Assembly: GCA_902800965.1 (NCBI GenBank)
Contig: CADCGK010000009.1
Span: 1 to 64,000 of the forward strand
From: an uncultured Bacteroidia bacterium
Lineage (GTDB): Bacteria > Bacteroidota > Bacteroidia > Bacteroidales > F082
DNA: 64,000 bases
Reading direction: 5' to 3'
In this document: piece by piece, positions 26,642 to 35,123 of the stretch
Numbering within the stretch: the stretch's first letter is position 1
Layout: each line of letters starts with the position of its first letter
Program-made: the position numbers and the translations under genes
Notes under the pieces: model-generated
Database searches by the model: none
The model's input: only the letters and a program-made list of their open reading frames with translations
What the model was told of the DNA's origin: nothing

Positions 26642-27990
26642 AGACCTACTATGCCTTACGTTTCGAGTGCGACGACCCGTTGCACAAGCAAGGTGAACAG
26701 CTGTTCAACGCTGACAACGCCTTGCACATTGGGCAAACACCTTCTTGCGAGGTCCGACTCCCCAACCTTAGCCAATATGAGGACGCCGTGTATGCCGTCA
26801 TCGAGAGACGCAGTAACGGCGAGGGCTGGAAGCTCATCCGCACCTCCCCTTACGTGGAGCATGAAGTAAGCGTCAATGGCACACCCATCGATTACCTTCA
26901 TCTGCTTCATGACGGCGACAGGATCAGCTTTGCTGGGCAACGTCAGGAACTGGTATTCAACATCCGACAAGACGATCTATACAACACCACCGGCATCGTA
27001 TCCGTCCCAAAAAGCAACACCTCACGTCCTCTCGTGATATGGGTTGCCTTGTTGACCCTGCTGCTAGGCTGTTATGGCCTTTATCGTCTTTACGAAAGAC
27101 CCATGACCTCCAATATGATTGAAAAGGCAAAGCAGTCGGTATTCCAGATCACGGTGGATTCCGTCAAGTTGCTGGCCATCAACGGCAACGACACCGTCAC
27201 CCTGGGTAAGAGCCACAGCAACCTTCCTGGGGCAGGCACGGCTTTCCTCACCACCGACTCGTTGTTGGTAACCGCACGCCATTGCATCGAGCCTTGGCTC
27301 AATGTCAACGACACGATACGGATGGACACCTCATCGACTACCATCCCTGCCTACATCAAGATGGCTCTGCAGGCGGTCACACATGAGATGACAAACGACA
27401 GCGATACCGTTTGGGAGATGGTCAGCTACTGCTCCGTGGCGAGATTGAGCTCCGGAAACGAAGTGCTGTTCAACGTCAAATCGACCGATTTCTTCATGGA
27501 TAAGGAGAGAGACCAGCTGGTAGAATACGGCGATTTCAGTCACCAATACTTCTGGCGTAGCATCTCGGCACGTCCCCGTCGTATCGACATGATGATGGGC
27601 GACATCGCATTCCTGCATGTCAATGCCAAAGGCACCATCACCCTCGCCTCCGAAAAAGAGATGCAGGATATCTGCTCCAAGCCCGACCATCCCATTGTCA
27701 TCGTAGGCCGGCCATCCACCATGGTCAACAACCAAAAGGCCGTTTCCGCCGAGGCACAGATCAAGCAAGCCCTCACCTTCAACGAAGAGGGCTACCCCGA
27801 CACGGTCATCTTCCATAATGGCGACATCATCCCAGGCTTCTCGGGTGGGCCCGTATTGGCAAAGCAAGGCTTCAAATGGAGAGCCGTAGGTGTGGTATCC
27901 GTGACCGACAAACACGGTGGCAAGCACCATTATTCCGTTCCTGTGACGGAGATTCATAGAATTAACGAACAACCGAACAAAAACCACTGA
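26638..27990 (+). CDS. FHA-domain, membrane-anchored trypsin-like serine protease
   Basis: The 450-residue protein has three parts. Residues 1-110 form an FHA-like domain (ALHIGQTPSCEVRLPNL, later VSVNGTPIDYLHLLHDGDRI); the usual Gly-Arg is Gly-Gln here, so phosphothreonine binding is uncertain. One membrane helix follows (about 131-152). Residues 170-440 are a chymotrypsin-fold protease with an intact triad: His215 in VTARHCIEP, Asp322 in GDIAFLHV and Ser402 in IPGFSGGPVL. The protease probably lies in the periplasm with FHA in the cytosol, but charge around the helix is ambiguous. It could link cytosolic phosphorylation or protein binding to proteolysis outside. Confidence 0.85.
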   Translation: MKTYYALRFECDDPLHKQGEQLFNADNALHIGQTPSCEVRLPNLSQYEDAVYAVIERRSNGEGWKLIRTSPYVEHEVSVNGTPIDYLHLLHDGDRISFAGQRQELVFNIRQDDLYNTTGIVSVPKSNTSRPLVIWVALLTLLLGCYGLYRLYERPMTSNMIEKAKQSVFQITVDSVKLLAINGNDTVTLGKSHSNLPGAGTAFLTTDSLLVTARHCIEPWLNVNDTIRMDTSSTTIPAYIKMALQAVTHEMTNDSDTVWEMVSYCSVARLSSGNEVLFNVKSTDFFMDKERDQLVEYGDFSHQYFWRSISARPRRIDMMMGDIAFLHVNAKGTITLASEKEMQDICSKPDHPIVIVGRPSTMVNNQKAVSAEAQIKQALTFNEEGYPDTVIFHNGDIIPGFSGGPVLAKQGFKWRAVGVVSVTDKHGGKHHYSVPVTEIHRINEQPNKNH

Positions 27991-27991
27991 T

Positions 27992-28567
27992 ATGGACGAG
28001 AAACTATATGCCATCGAACTGGCAGGACAATGCAATGAGCTGACGGCTTGGAGAATACTGAAGGATGCCAGTGCCGCCATGCTTGACGCCAATGCCAGCT
28101 CAGTCGATCCCTCCCGTATCGAGATCAAAGATGACGGAAGTTTTGCCCTCGCAGCACCTTCGGACGCAGAGCTGAAAGGCTTCGATGCCCCAGAGACCTG
28201 CCATGGGACCACCGCAGCCAACAGTGGCGTTTGGTCATTGGCAGCCTCGCTGTTCTATATTGTCATGGGATGCCAGGTCATGAACGGCAAAGGCGGCTCG
28301 GCGCAGCATGAATCGTCACGGCTTCCCTTCATGAGGAGCACTTGGCCCAAACTCAGTGCGCTGATCCAGCAATGCCTCGACTATCATCCCGAAAGACGTC
28401 CTTCAATGCAAGAAGTCAACACGATGGCAGCAGAACAATTCATGACTTGTTCAGAAACTGTCAAAAAAGGACCAAAGTTCCAGGAAAAAACACTTGACCA
28501 AGGCCGACCCGACAGTGACGCGATCGCGGCGTTTTGGCCAGAAGCCATGCAATCTGCAAACAAATAA
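27992..28567 (+). CDS. Kinase C-lobe-like protein lacking N-lobe and catalytic loop
   Basis: The 191-residue protein contains the end of a Ser/Thr protein kinase fold only. VWSLAASLFYIVMGCQVMNG (about residues 79-98) resembles helix F (DxWSLG type), and LIQQCLDYHPERRPSMQEV (about 123-141) is the helix I signature with the conserved Arg. The glycine loop, the ATP-binding lysine, the HRD loop and DFG are absent, so it should be catalytically dead. It has no signal peptide and lies one base after the FHA-protease gene, suggesting it serves as a docking partner or regulator of the FHA domain. A decayed kinase is the alternative, but the frame is open and tightly packed. Confidence 0.65.
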   Translation: MDEKLYAIELAGQCNELTAWRILKDASAAMLDANASSVDPSRIEIKDDGSFALAAPSDAELKGFDAPETCHGTTAANSGVWSLAASLFYIVMGCQVMNGKGGSAQHESSRLPFMRSTWPKLSALIQQCLDYHPERRPSMQEVNTMAAEQFMTCSETVKKGPKFQEKTLDQGRPDSDAIAAFWPEAMQSANK

Positions 28568-28577
28568 TACCAATGAT

Positions 28578-29222
28578 ATGAAAAGAATCCTTTTATGCAT
28601 AATCCTCCTCACAATAGGAGTAAGTCTGACCGCCCAAAACGGTGTTGACAAGGAGACCCAACATCTGATCGACTTAGTCACGACCATCCGTGAAGCAGCG
28701 CCGGAACAGAGAGAAAAAGCCTGGAAAGAGGCAGAGACGGCTTTGTCGTCCGACAAGTCGTGGACCATCATGGATGAGATCGTGCCGCACAAAAGCGAGT
28801 GCCGTCTCACCGACCGCAGCGTGCAGTGGTTCTCCCTCAACCGCATCCTCTCGCAGAAATCAGGCTATGAGACCAATCAAGTCAGAGGCGACTTCAACAA
28901 CGGCGAAAACCCCGATTTCAACTATTCCCTCATTGAACGCAGCATCAAGGCCGGGCTCACTGCCGAATATGACTTGAAGTCGAGAGAAGGTGAGCAATGC
29001 TTCGTCATCGTACCTTTCGACCCTAAAGCTACCATAGAAGCCGAAATCTCCAGAAATGGTGTCTCGTTAGCGAAAGGCGTCCAACAAAAAGACGGCAACA
29101 TCTATATCACGATTGCTCCGGATCAAAACGTGAAGCCCAAGGATGTACTGCACCTGACTATCCGCAACAAGGGCAGCCAAAGTATGACCTACGTTCTCAT
29201 CAACCACAACGGCAGAAAGTAA
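28578..29222 (+). CDS. Small secreted protein of unknown function in the TIR/CHAT operon
   Basis: I do not recognise this 214-residue protein. The ATG at 28578 gives a signal peptide (MKRILLCIILLTIGVSLTAQ); a longer frame from 28494 would overlap the kinase-like gene and hide it. The first half is helical and charged. The second half is strand-rich with IVPFDPKATIEAEISRNGVS and ends YVLINHNGRK, suggesting a beta-sandwich. The spacing is ten bases from the preceding gene and 17 bases to the next TPR gene. Confidence 0.65.
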   Translation: MKRILLCIILLTIGVSLTAQNGVDKETQHLIDLVTTIREAAPEQREKAWKEAETALSSDKSWTIMDEIVPHKSECRLTDRSVQWFSLNRILSQKSGYETNQVRGDFNNGENPDFNYSLIERSIKAGLTAEYDLKSREGEQCFVIVPFDPKATIEAEISRNGVSLAKGVQQKDGNIYITIAPDQNVKPKDVLHLTIRNKGSQSMTYVLINHNGRK

Positions 29223-29239
29223 GTCCATACCATAAGACT

Positions 29240-32131
29240 ATGAAGAAACTACTTTTACTAACATTGCTACTGGCATTAAACATCTTGGCTTGGGCCCAAA
29301 CCCAACAAGGTTACGTGAAAACGCTTGGACGGCCCAATAAGCAGGGCCAAGCGCTCAGTGGCGTGACACTCAAGGTGAAAGGCAGCCACAACACTGTTCT
29401 CAGCGACCAAAACGGCAACTTCTCCTTGATAATGGCCGACTTGAAAAACGGCGACGCCTACTCGCTCCAACGGGTGCAGAAAAACGGCTATGAGCTCAAC
29501 GAGATTGACCTCGTTGGCCGAAAGCTTGCCTTCTCCGACAAGGTGCCGCTCACCATCGTCATGGTTTCGTCGGAACAGCTCCTAGCCGACAAGGAGCGCA
29601 TTGAGTCCACCGCCTATGCAACCGCACAGAAAAACTACGAGGCTAAGATGAGCCTGATTGAGGAACAACTGAGCAGCAAGGAAATCACCAAAGAGCAATA
29701 CCAGGCAGCCATCAACGACTTGCAGGACAAATTCGAGAAATACCAGTCGCTCATTGACGGCCTCGCCACCCACTACGCTCACACCGACTTTGACCAGTTG
29801 GACGAGAAAGAGCGAGAGATCAACATTTGCATAGAAAATGGAGACCTCGATAGGGCCGATTCGCTCCTCCATTTACTCTTTGATCCCATCGAGGACATCC
29901 GCCGTAGCAAGGAAGCCCTCAATAATCTTAACAAGCAAATCGAGCAGGCACAAGGCGTCATCACCCAAGCCAATGCCGACATGGCCGCCATACTGAAGCA
30001 GCAGGAGAAAGACGCCGAATACCTCTACCAGCTTTACACCATTGCCGCAGCACGTTTCGACAACGACAAAGCGCTGCAATATATTGAGACCCGCGCCGAG
30101 CTGGACACCTACAACTGGAAATGGCAATTTGACGCCGGCGTTTATTGCTTCAAACAAAACCTGATTAACAAAGCCGAAACCTATTTTGACAGAGTGCTCG
30201 ACATCCTCTTGGACTCTACGGAATCAATTGACTTAAATACAGCTAGTGATGACGAGATTTATCAATACATTGAACGGGGCACCATGCTCTTCGTCACAGA
30301 AAACAACCTCGCCACCATTTATTCCAAAACCAATCGCCTTGCTGAAAGCGAAGAACTTTACCTTGAAGTCATCAACTTTTTTAAAGGCCTTTTCCAGGTT
30401 CATCCCGAAAATATGTTGGAGATGACTGGTATGGGACAGTGCCTGGCATCAGCGCAAATGGGTCTTTCGAATCTGTACAGGCAAACCAACCGCCTTGCGG
30501 AAAGCGAGGCGTTGAGTCAGGAGGCCATCCGCATCTTCAACAAACTTGAGACAAATAACTCCGAAGAAACCCAAATAAAAAAGGCACAAGCCTTGATGAC
30601 TCAAGGTCTGAACTACAAGAAAAACCAACGTTATAAAGAGAGCGAAGAATGTTTTCAGGAAGCCTTGGAACTCCATAAACGCATCGCCAAGACCAACCCT
30701 GACAACGAAGTCGAGGTGGCCCGCACCTTGCACAATTATGGCAACCTATGCGCAGATACCAAACGTTACAAAGAGAGCGAGGCCATGTACAAGGAAGGCA
30801 TAGAGATTTATAGACTGTTTGCCAAAGCCAATCCACAAGCCTATGAAATTAACCTTGCTTCCAATTTGTCCGACTTGGCCAACCTATATCATAACATGCA
30901 GCGATTTGAGGAAAGTGTGCAGCTGTACAAGGAAGCCTTCGAGATCTACCAACGATTGGCTCAATCAGATCCCAAAGCCTTTGGAGAAAAACTATCCATC
31001 TCAAAATTCAACCTTGCACAAGTCTATTACAAATCTGGCAAAATTAAGGAAAGCCTGCCTTTCTGGGTCGAAATACTCGATGAATTTGGCATATTAGCAA
31101 CTGACAATCCTGACAAATACAAAAAGAATTATGAGGATGCTCTTAAATTTGTAAAGGAATTGGCGCCATGGTTGGTTAGCGAAGCTGACGATCTCAAAGA
31201 TGAAAAAAGATATGAGGAAAGCGAAGCCTATTACAAAAGCGCCTTAGATATGTACAGATGGTTCGCCAAATCAGATCCCAAAACATACGAGCCCGAGATT
31301 GCCACTGCACTTAACGATCTTGGCGTCCTATACCACAACGCCAAACGCTACAAAGAATGCGAAACAACCTATAAAGAAGCGCTGGAAATCAAAAGACGAA
31401 TAACCCAAAAAGGCCAAACGGAACAAGAAAAAAGCTTGGCTGCTACATTGAACAACCTTGCCTATTTTTATAAGGACAAAAAGCGTTATGCGGAAAGTGA
31501 ACGCTATTATACAGAGTGCTTGGAAATCTTAGGGAGACTGGAACAAGATACAGGCCTCTCAATGGTGCTGTACAATGCAGGAGAGCTGATGTTTTTTACC
31601 AGGGAGTATCAAAAAGCGATCACCTATCTGGAAGAAGCGATGACCATAACGCAAAAATACAACGACAACAACTCCACCTTACAAAACAGATACGAAAACA
31701 TCCTTTATTATTTGTCGTTATCCTATTCCAATATCGAGGACCATCAGCACAGCTATGAACTCAGGAAAGAATATCTTTCACTGCGTAAAATACGCTATGA
31801 AAGCCAGCCCGATGTCTATCGAAACAACTATGTCAGCGCCATGGGAGGACTGTCCTACGAATGCTTGTTCATCGGGCACTACGAGGAAGCGGAACAGCTG
31901 TCCCGCGAATCCTTCGCTATCGACGAATCACAGCATTGGCTCGTCACCAACCTTGCCGCCGCCCTCCTTTTCCAAGGCCGCTACAATGAAGCCGAAGCCA
32001 TTTACCTCCAATACAAGGACGAGTTGAAAGACAATTTTACCGACGATATCTATGCATTCCGGAAAGCTGAAGTCATCCCCAAAGAGCATCAAGCTGAAAT
32101 GGAGCGAATCGAACAACTGATTAATGACTAA
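29240..32131 (+). CDS. Secreted carboxypeptidase-regulatory-like/coiled-coil/TPR protein
   Basis: The 963-residue protein has a signal peptide (MKKLLLLTLLLALNILAWAQ), the shared N-terminal domain (TQQGYVKTLGRPNKQGQALS), a coiled coil (about 115-180), the YAHTDFDQLDEKEREINICI segment, and then a TPR array from about residue 260 to 930. Repeats of the type KRYKESEAMYKEGIEIYRLFAKANPQAYE are regular but more divergent than those in the 18801 protein. The C-terminal block NLAAALLFQGRYNEAEAIYL with IPKEHQAEMERIEQLI is shared with the paralogues at 15445 and 18801. It is probably a periplasmic or surface scaffold. Confidence 0.8.
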   Translation: MKKLLLLTLLLALNILAWAQTQQGYVKTLGRPNKQGQALSGVTLKVKGSHNTVLSDQNGNFSLIMADLKNGDAYSLQRVQKNGYELNEIDLVGRKLAFSDKVPLTIVMVSSEQLLADKERIESTAYATAQKNYEAKMSLIEEQLSSKEITKEQYQAAINDLQDKFEKYQSLIDGLATHYAHTDFDQLDEKEREINICIENGDLDRADSLLHLLFDPIEDIRRSKEALNNLNKQIEQAQGVITQANADMAAILKQQEKDAEYLYQLYTIAAARFDNDKALQYIETRAELDTYNWKWQFDAGVYCFKQNLINKAETYFDRVLDILLDSTESIDLNTASDDEIYQYIERGTMLFVTENNLATIYSKTNRLAESEELYLEVINFFKGLFQVHPENMLEMTGMGQCLASAQMGLSNLYRQTNRLAESEALSQEAIRIFNKLETNNSEETQIKKAQALMTQGLNYKKNQRYKESEECFQEALELHKRIAKTNPDNEVEVARTLHNYGNLCADTKRYKESEAMYKEGIEIYRLFAKANPQAYEINLASNLSDLANLYHNMQRFEESVQLYKEAFEIYQRLAQSDPKAFGEKLSISKFNLAQVYYKSGKIKESLPFWVEILDEFGILATDNPDKYKKNYEDALKFVKELAPWLVSEADDLKDEKRYEESEAYYKSALDMYRWFAKSDPKTYEPEIATALNDLGVLYHNAKRYKECETTYKEALEIKRRITQKGQTEQEKSLAATLNNLAYFYKDKKRYAESERYYTECLEILGRLEQDTGLSMVLYNAGELMFFTREYQKAITYLEEAMTITQKYNDNNSTLQNRYENILYYLSLSYSNIEDHQHSYELRKEYLSLRKIRYESQPDVYRNNYVSAMGGLSYECLFIGHYEEAEQLSRESFAIDESQHWLVTNLAAALLFQGRYNEAEAIYLQYKDELKDNFTDDIYAFRKAEVIPKEHQAEMERIEQLIND

Positions 32132-32134
32132 ACC

Positions 32135-34315
32135 ATGAAAAAACTCATCCTACTTTTAGCCTTACTTTTCTTGGGACTCTTCACATTTGCCCAGACCCAA
32201 CAAGGCTATGTGAAGACCAAAGGCCGCATGGTCAACGGCAAACTCGTTCCCGGACAAGGCCTGAAAGGTGCCACCATCTCCGTCAAAGGCCACACCACAG
32301 TGTTGGTCAACGCCACCGACGGATCCTTCTCCTTCCCCACCCCTGAGAAACAATTCAGTCTGGACTCTGTCAGGAAAAACGGCTACCAACTCGTGGACTT
32401 GGACGTCTGCCCGAGAACCTACAAGTACTCGAACAACCCCCTCTATATCGTGATGGAGTCACCCGAAAAACAATTGCAAGACCAGCTGGAGGCCGAACGA
32501 AAGATTAGACGCACCCTGACCCGACAATTGCAACAACGCGAGGACGAGATCGAGGAACTGAAGGCGCTGAACAAAATCAGCCAAGAGGAATACCAAAAGG
32601 AACTGCAAAAGCTTTACGATGACACCGACATGAACGAAAAGCTGGTGAAAGACATGGTGGAGCGTTATTCCAAAATCGACTACGACCAGTTGAATGAGTT
32701 CGACCTTCAGATTAGCAATTTCATTCTCAATGGAGAACTCACGAAAGCCGACTCCATGCTGCGGACCAAAGGCGATATCAACCTAAGAGTGAGCCAACTG
32801 CAAAGTCTGCAACAGGCCAACGCCAACGAAGAAAAAGAGCTCCAGCAACGGCAACAACAGCTGGAACAAAGCAAAGCCCTCGCTTCCATGGAACGTTATG
32901 ACATCGCCAACGATTGCTATCGCAAGTTCGAAATCTTCAAAATGCAGCACCAAAACGACTCAGCAGCCTATTTCATTGAGCTGAGAGCCAACCTCGACAC
33001 CACCAAGCTGGAGTGGCAACGCGAAGCGGGACAGTTCATCCAAGAGTATCTCGCAGCATACACTGAGGCACTCCCCTATTTCGAACGGATGCTCCGGCAA
33101 GCGAAAATGAAATATGTCAAGAACGACACCATCGCCAAAGCATACGACCTGATTGGCATCATAAACTTCGAGCTGGGACAATACGACCAGGCCATTGAAT
33201 TCTTCCAAAAAGCCCTGAACATCGTCGAGAAAGACCCATCCCTGCAAAACTACGCCGCCACATTGTATTCAAACATCGGCGTCATCTACTCCAACCTGGG
33301 CGATCCCGCGACAAACCTTGAATACCAAAACAAAAGCCTGGAAATCAGAAAACGGATCTTTGCTCCCAACGATATCGAAATCGGGAAAGTCTTGATCAAC
33401 ATCGGAATTGCCCATTATAACCTGGGCAACTATACTCAGGCGCTGGAGTGCTACCAAAACACCCTTTCCATCTGGCAAAAGCAATATCCCGAAGACCATC
33501 CCGACATTGCCACGCTCTATAGCGAGATGGGCAACCTTTATTCCAAACTAGGCAACTACGAAAAATCCCTTGACAATCATCGAAAAGCGCTGGAAATCAG
33601 AAAAAAAATCTACGGAGAAGCACACCCCGACGTCGCCACCTGCTACACCAACAAAGGCAATGTGTTGTCGCAACTCGGCGAAAACGACACCGCCCTGGAA
33701 TACTATCAAAAGGCCTTGGACATCTGGAAAAAGACCAACGGCGAGCGAAATGCCAAAGTTGCCACCTTATATAACAACATGGGGAACACCTTGCTGAACA
33801 AAAACGACTACTCAGGTGCCGACTCCTGTTTCATGAAAAGCATCGACATCCGCACTGCGATGCTGGGTGAGAACCATCCCGAACTAGCCTCCGCCTACAA
33901 TGGCATCGGCATGCTCTACTATTACCGAGGCAACCCAGAGAAAGCCCTTGATTATTTCGGGAAAGCCTTAACCGTCACCCAAAACGCCTTCGGGCCGGAA
34001 CATCCATATGTCGCGGGCGCCTATCACAACATGGGCTATATCTATTTCAGCGCAGGCACCTATGACAAAGCCATGGAACACCTGAACAAGGCCTTGGCAA
34101 TTCGCAAAAAGATCTTCGACAAGGACACTCCCGACATTGCCGCCAACTACAATATCATGGGACACGTGTATGCCGCGCAAGAGAACTACGAAAAGGCTTT
34201 GGAATATTACAGGAAAGCATTCCAAATCCGCAAGGAGACTTTGGGAGCCGACCACAATGACACCAAGAGCACTAAAGCTAAAATCGAGGAAATACAATCC
34301 CTCATTCAGCATTGA
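32135..34315 (+). CDS. Secreted coiled-coil/TPR protein, last gene of the operon
   Basis: The 726-residue protein is the most divergent of the five paralogues. It has a signal peptide (MKKLILLLALLFLGLFTFAQ) and the N-terminal beta domain (TQQGYVKTKGRMVNGKLVPG), followed by an Arg/Glu/Gln-rich coiled coil (about 110-190) and about ten canonical kinesin-light-chain-type TPRs from residue 320 (for example YEKSLDNHRKALEIRKKIYGEAHPDVA). It lacks the C-terminal LFQGKY block of the others. It starts three bases after the preceding stop. Its 3' end overlaps the convergent dehydrogenase gene by 14 bases, so no terminator hairpin follows the operon directly. Confidence 0.8.
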   Translation: MKKLILLLALLFLGLFTFAQTQQGYVKTKGRMVNGKLVPGQGLKGATISVKGHTTVLVNATDGSFSFPTPEKQFSLDSVRKNGYQLVDLDVCPRTYKYSNNPLYIVMESPEKQLQDQLEAERKIRRTLTRQLQQREDEIEELKALNKISQEEYQKELQKLYDDTDMNEKLVKDMVERYSKIDYDQLNEFDLQISNFILNGELTKADSMLRTKGDINLRVSQLQSLQQANANEEKELQQRQQQLEQSKALASMERYDIANDCYRKFEIFKMQHQNDSAAYFIELRANLDTTKLEWQREAGQFIQEYLAAYTEALPYFERMLRQAKMKYVKNDTIAKAYDLIGIINFELGQYDQAIEFFQKALNIVEKDPSLQNYAATLYSNIGVIYSNLGDPATNLEYQNKSLEIRKRIFAPNDIEIGKVLINIGIAHYNLGNYTQALECYQNTLSIWQKQYPEDHPDIATLYSEMGNLYSKLGNYEKSLDNHRKALEIRKKIYGEAHPDVATCYTNKGNVLSQLGENDTALEYYQKALDIWKKTNGERNAKVATLYNNMGNTLLNKNDYSGADSCFMKSIDIRTAMLGENHPELASAYNGIGMLYYYRGNPEKALDYFGKALTVTQNAFGPEHPYVAGAYHNMGYIYFSAGTYDKAMEHLNKALAIRKKIFDKDTPDIAANYNIMGHVYAAQENYEKALEYYRKAFQIRKETLGADHNDTKSTKAKIEEIQSLIQH

Positions 34316-35123
34316 TTCTCTTCCAGATCCTTGCCACCAGCCAATTCGGCAAAATGGCAATCAACGGAGGAAGATAATAGTTCATGGCACCGGGTTTGAC
34401 GACACGGCGTTTCCTGAAAAGGCCTCTCAAAGCACGCCGCACCAGCCACTCTGGAGTGCCAATCAAGCCTATTTTAACCCCTGTCTTCAGCAGCGAAGGC
34501 TTCAGCTTGTACAATGGCGTTGCGATCGCGCCGGGACAAACCGTGGTCACACCCACGCCATAGGGACGCATCTCAAAGTACAACGACTTGCTGAAGCTTT
34601 TCAAATAAGCCTTGGTGGCGGAATAGATGGAGATGCCTGGACATGGTAGTTTCGCAGCCATCGAAGAGACGTTCAGGATATAACCGAATCCACGTTGCTT
34701 CATCTCCTCGCCTAACAGCACGCATAAACGTGTCGGAGTATAGACATGCAGCTGCAACATCTTCAAAGCCTTGGCCTCGTTTTCGGGATGAAGTTCCTCG
34801 AAAAAAAACATTCCGGCGTTATTGATCAAGATATCGACCTCAAGCGATTGCTCCTTGCAAAAATCCAGCAGTTCATCAGCAGCAGTATCCAGTGACAAAT
34901 CCTGATAGTGGACAATCGCATTGACGCCATGCCGTCTCTGCAGGTCGTCAGCCACCTTTTCCAGCTCTTCTTTCTGATTACTGACCAATAGCAGGTCACA
35001 ACCCGCCTCAGCCAACCGCTTTGCATAGATCAAACCCATGCCCGAGCTACCGCCCGTCACAAGCGCCAGCGGCACATGTCCACAGCGTTGATGGAGCCGT
35101 TCTATGTGCTTGGTGAGATTCAT
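34302..35123 (-). CDS. Short-chain dehydrogenase, candidate 3-beta-hydroxysteroid dehydrogenase
   Basis: The 273-residue Rossmann-fold oxidoreductase has the classical SDR motifs: ALVTGGSSGMGLIYAKRLAE (TGxxxGxG, residues 23-30), DILINNAG near 98, and the catalytic Ser with YSATK near 160-172, then CPGAIATPL. Such enzymes oxidise or reduce hydroxyl groups with NAD(P)H. It ends a gene trio with an Old Yellow Enzyme and a steroid 5-alpha-reductase family gene, whose order and types match the bile acid and steroid cluster of gut Bacteroidales; on that basis a 3-beta-hydroxysteroid dehydrogenase role is inferred. The start overlaps the upstream stop by four bases. Confidence 0.82.
   Translation of the reverse strand: MNLTKHIERLHQRCGHVPLALVTGGSSGMGLIYAKRLAEAGCDLLLVSNQKEELEKVADDLQRRHGVNAIVHYQDLSLDTAADELLDFCKEQSLEVDILINNAGMFFFEELHPENEAKALKMLQLHVYTPTRLCVLLGEEMKQRGFGYILNVSSMAAKLPCPGISIYSATKAYLKSFSKSLYFEMRPYGVGVTTVCPGAIATPLYKLKPSLLKTGVKIGLIGTPEWLVRRALRGLFRKRRVVKPGAMNYYLPPLIAILPNWLVARIWKRINAE

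Noticed and set aside
27331..28221. 296-residue - strand reading frame across the trypsin and kinase-like genes
   Set aside because: The opposite strand has two genes with catalytic or fold motifs and tight operon spacing; the reverse frame has none.
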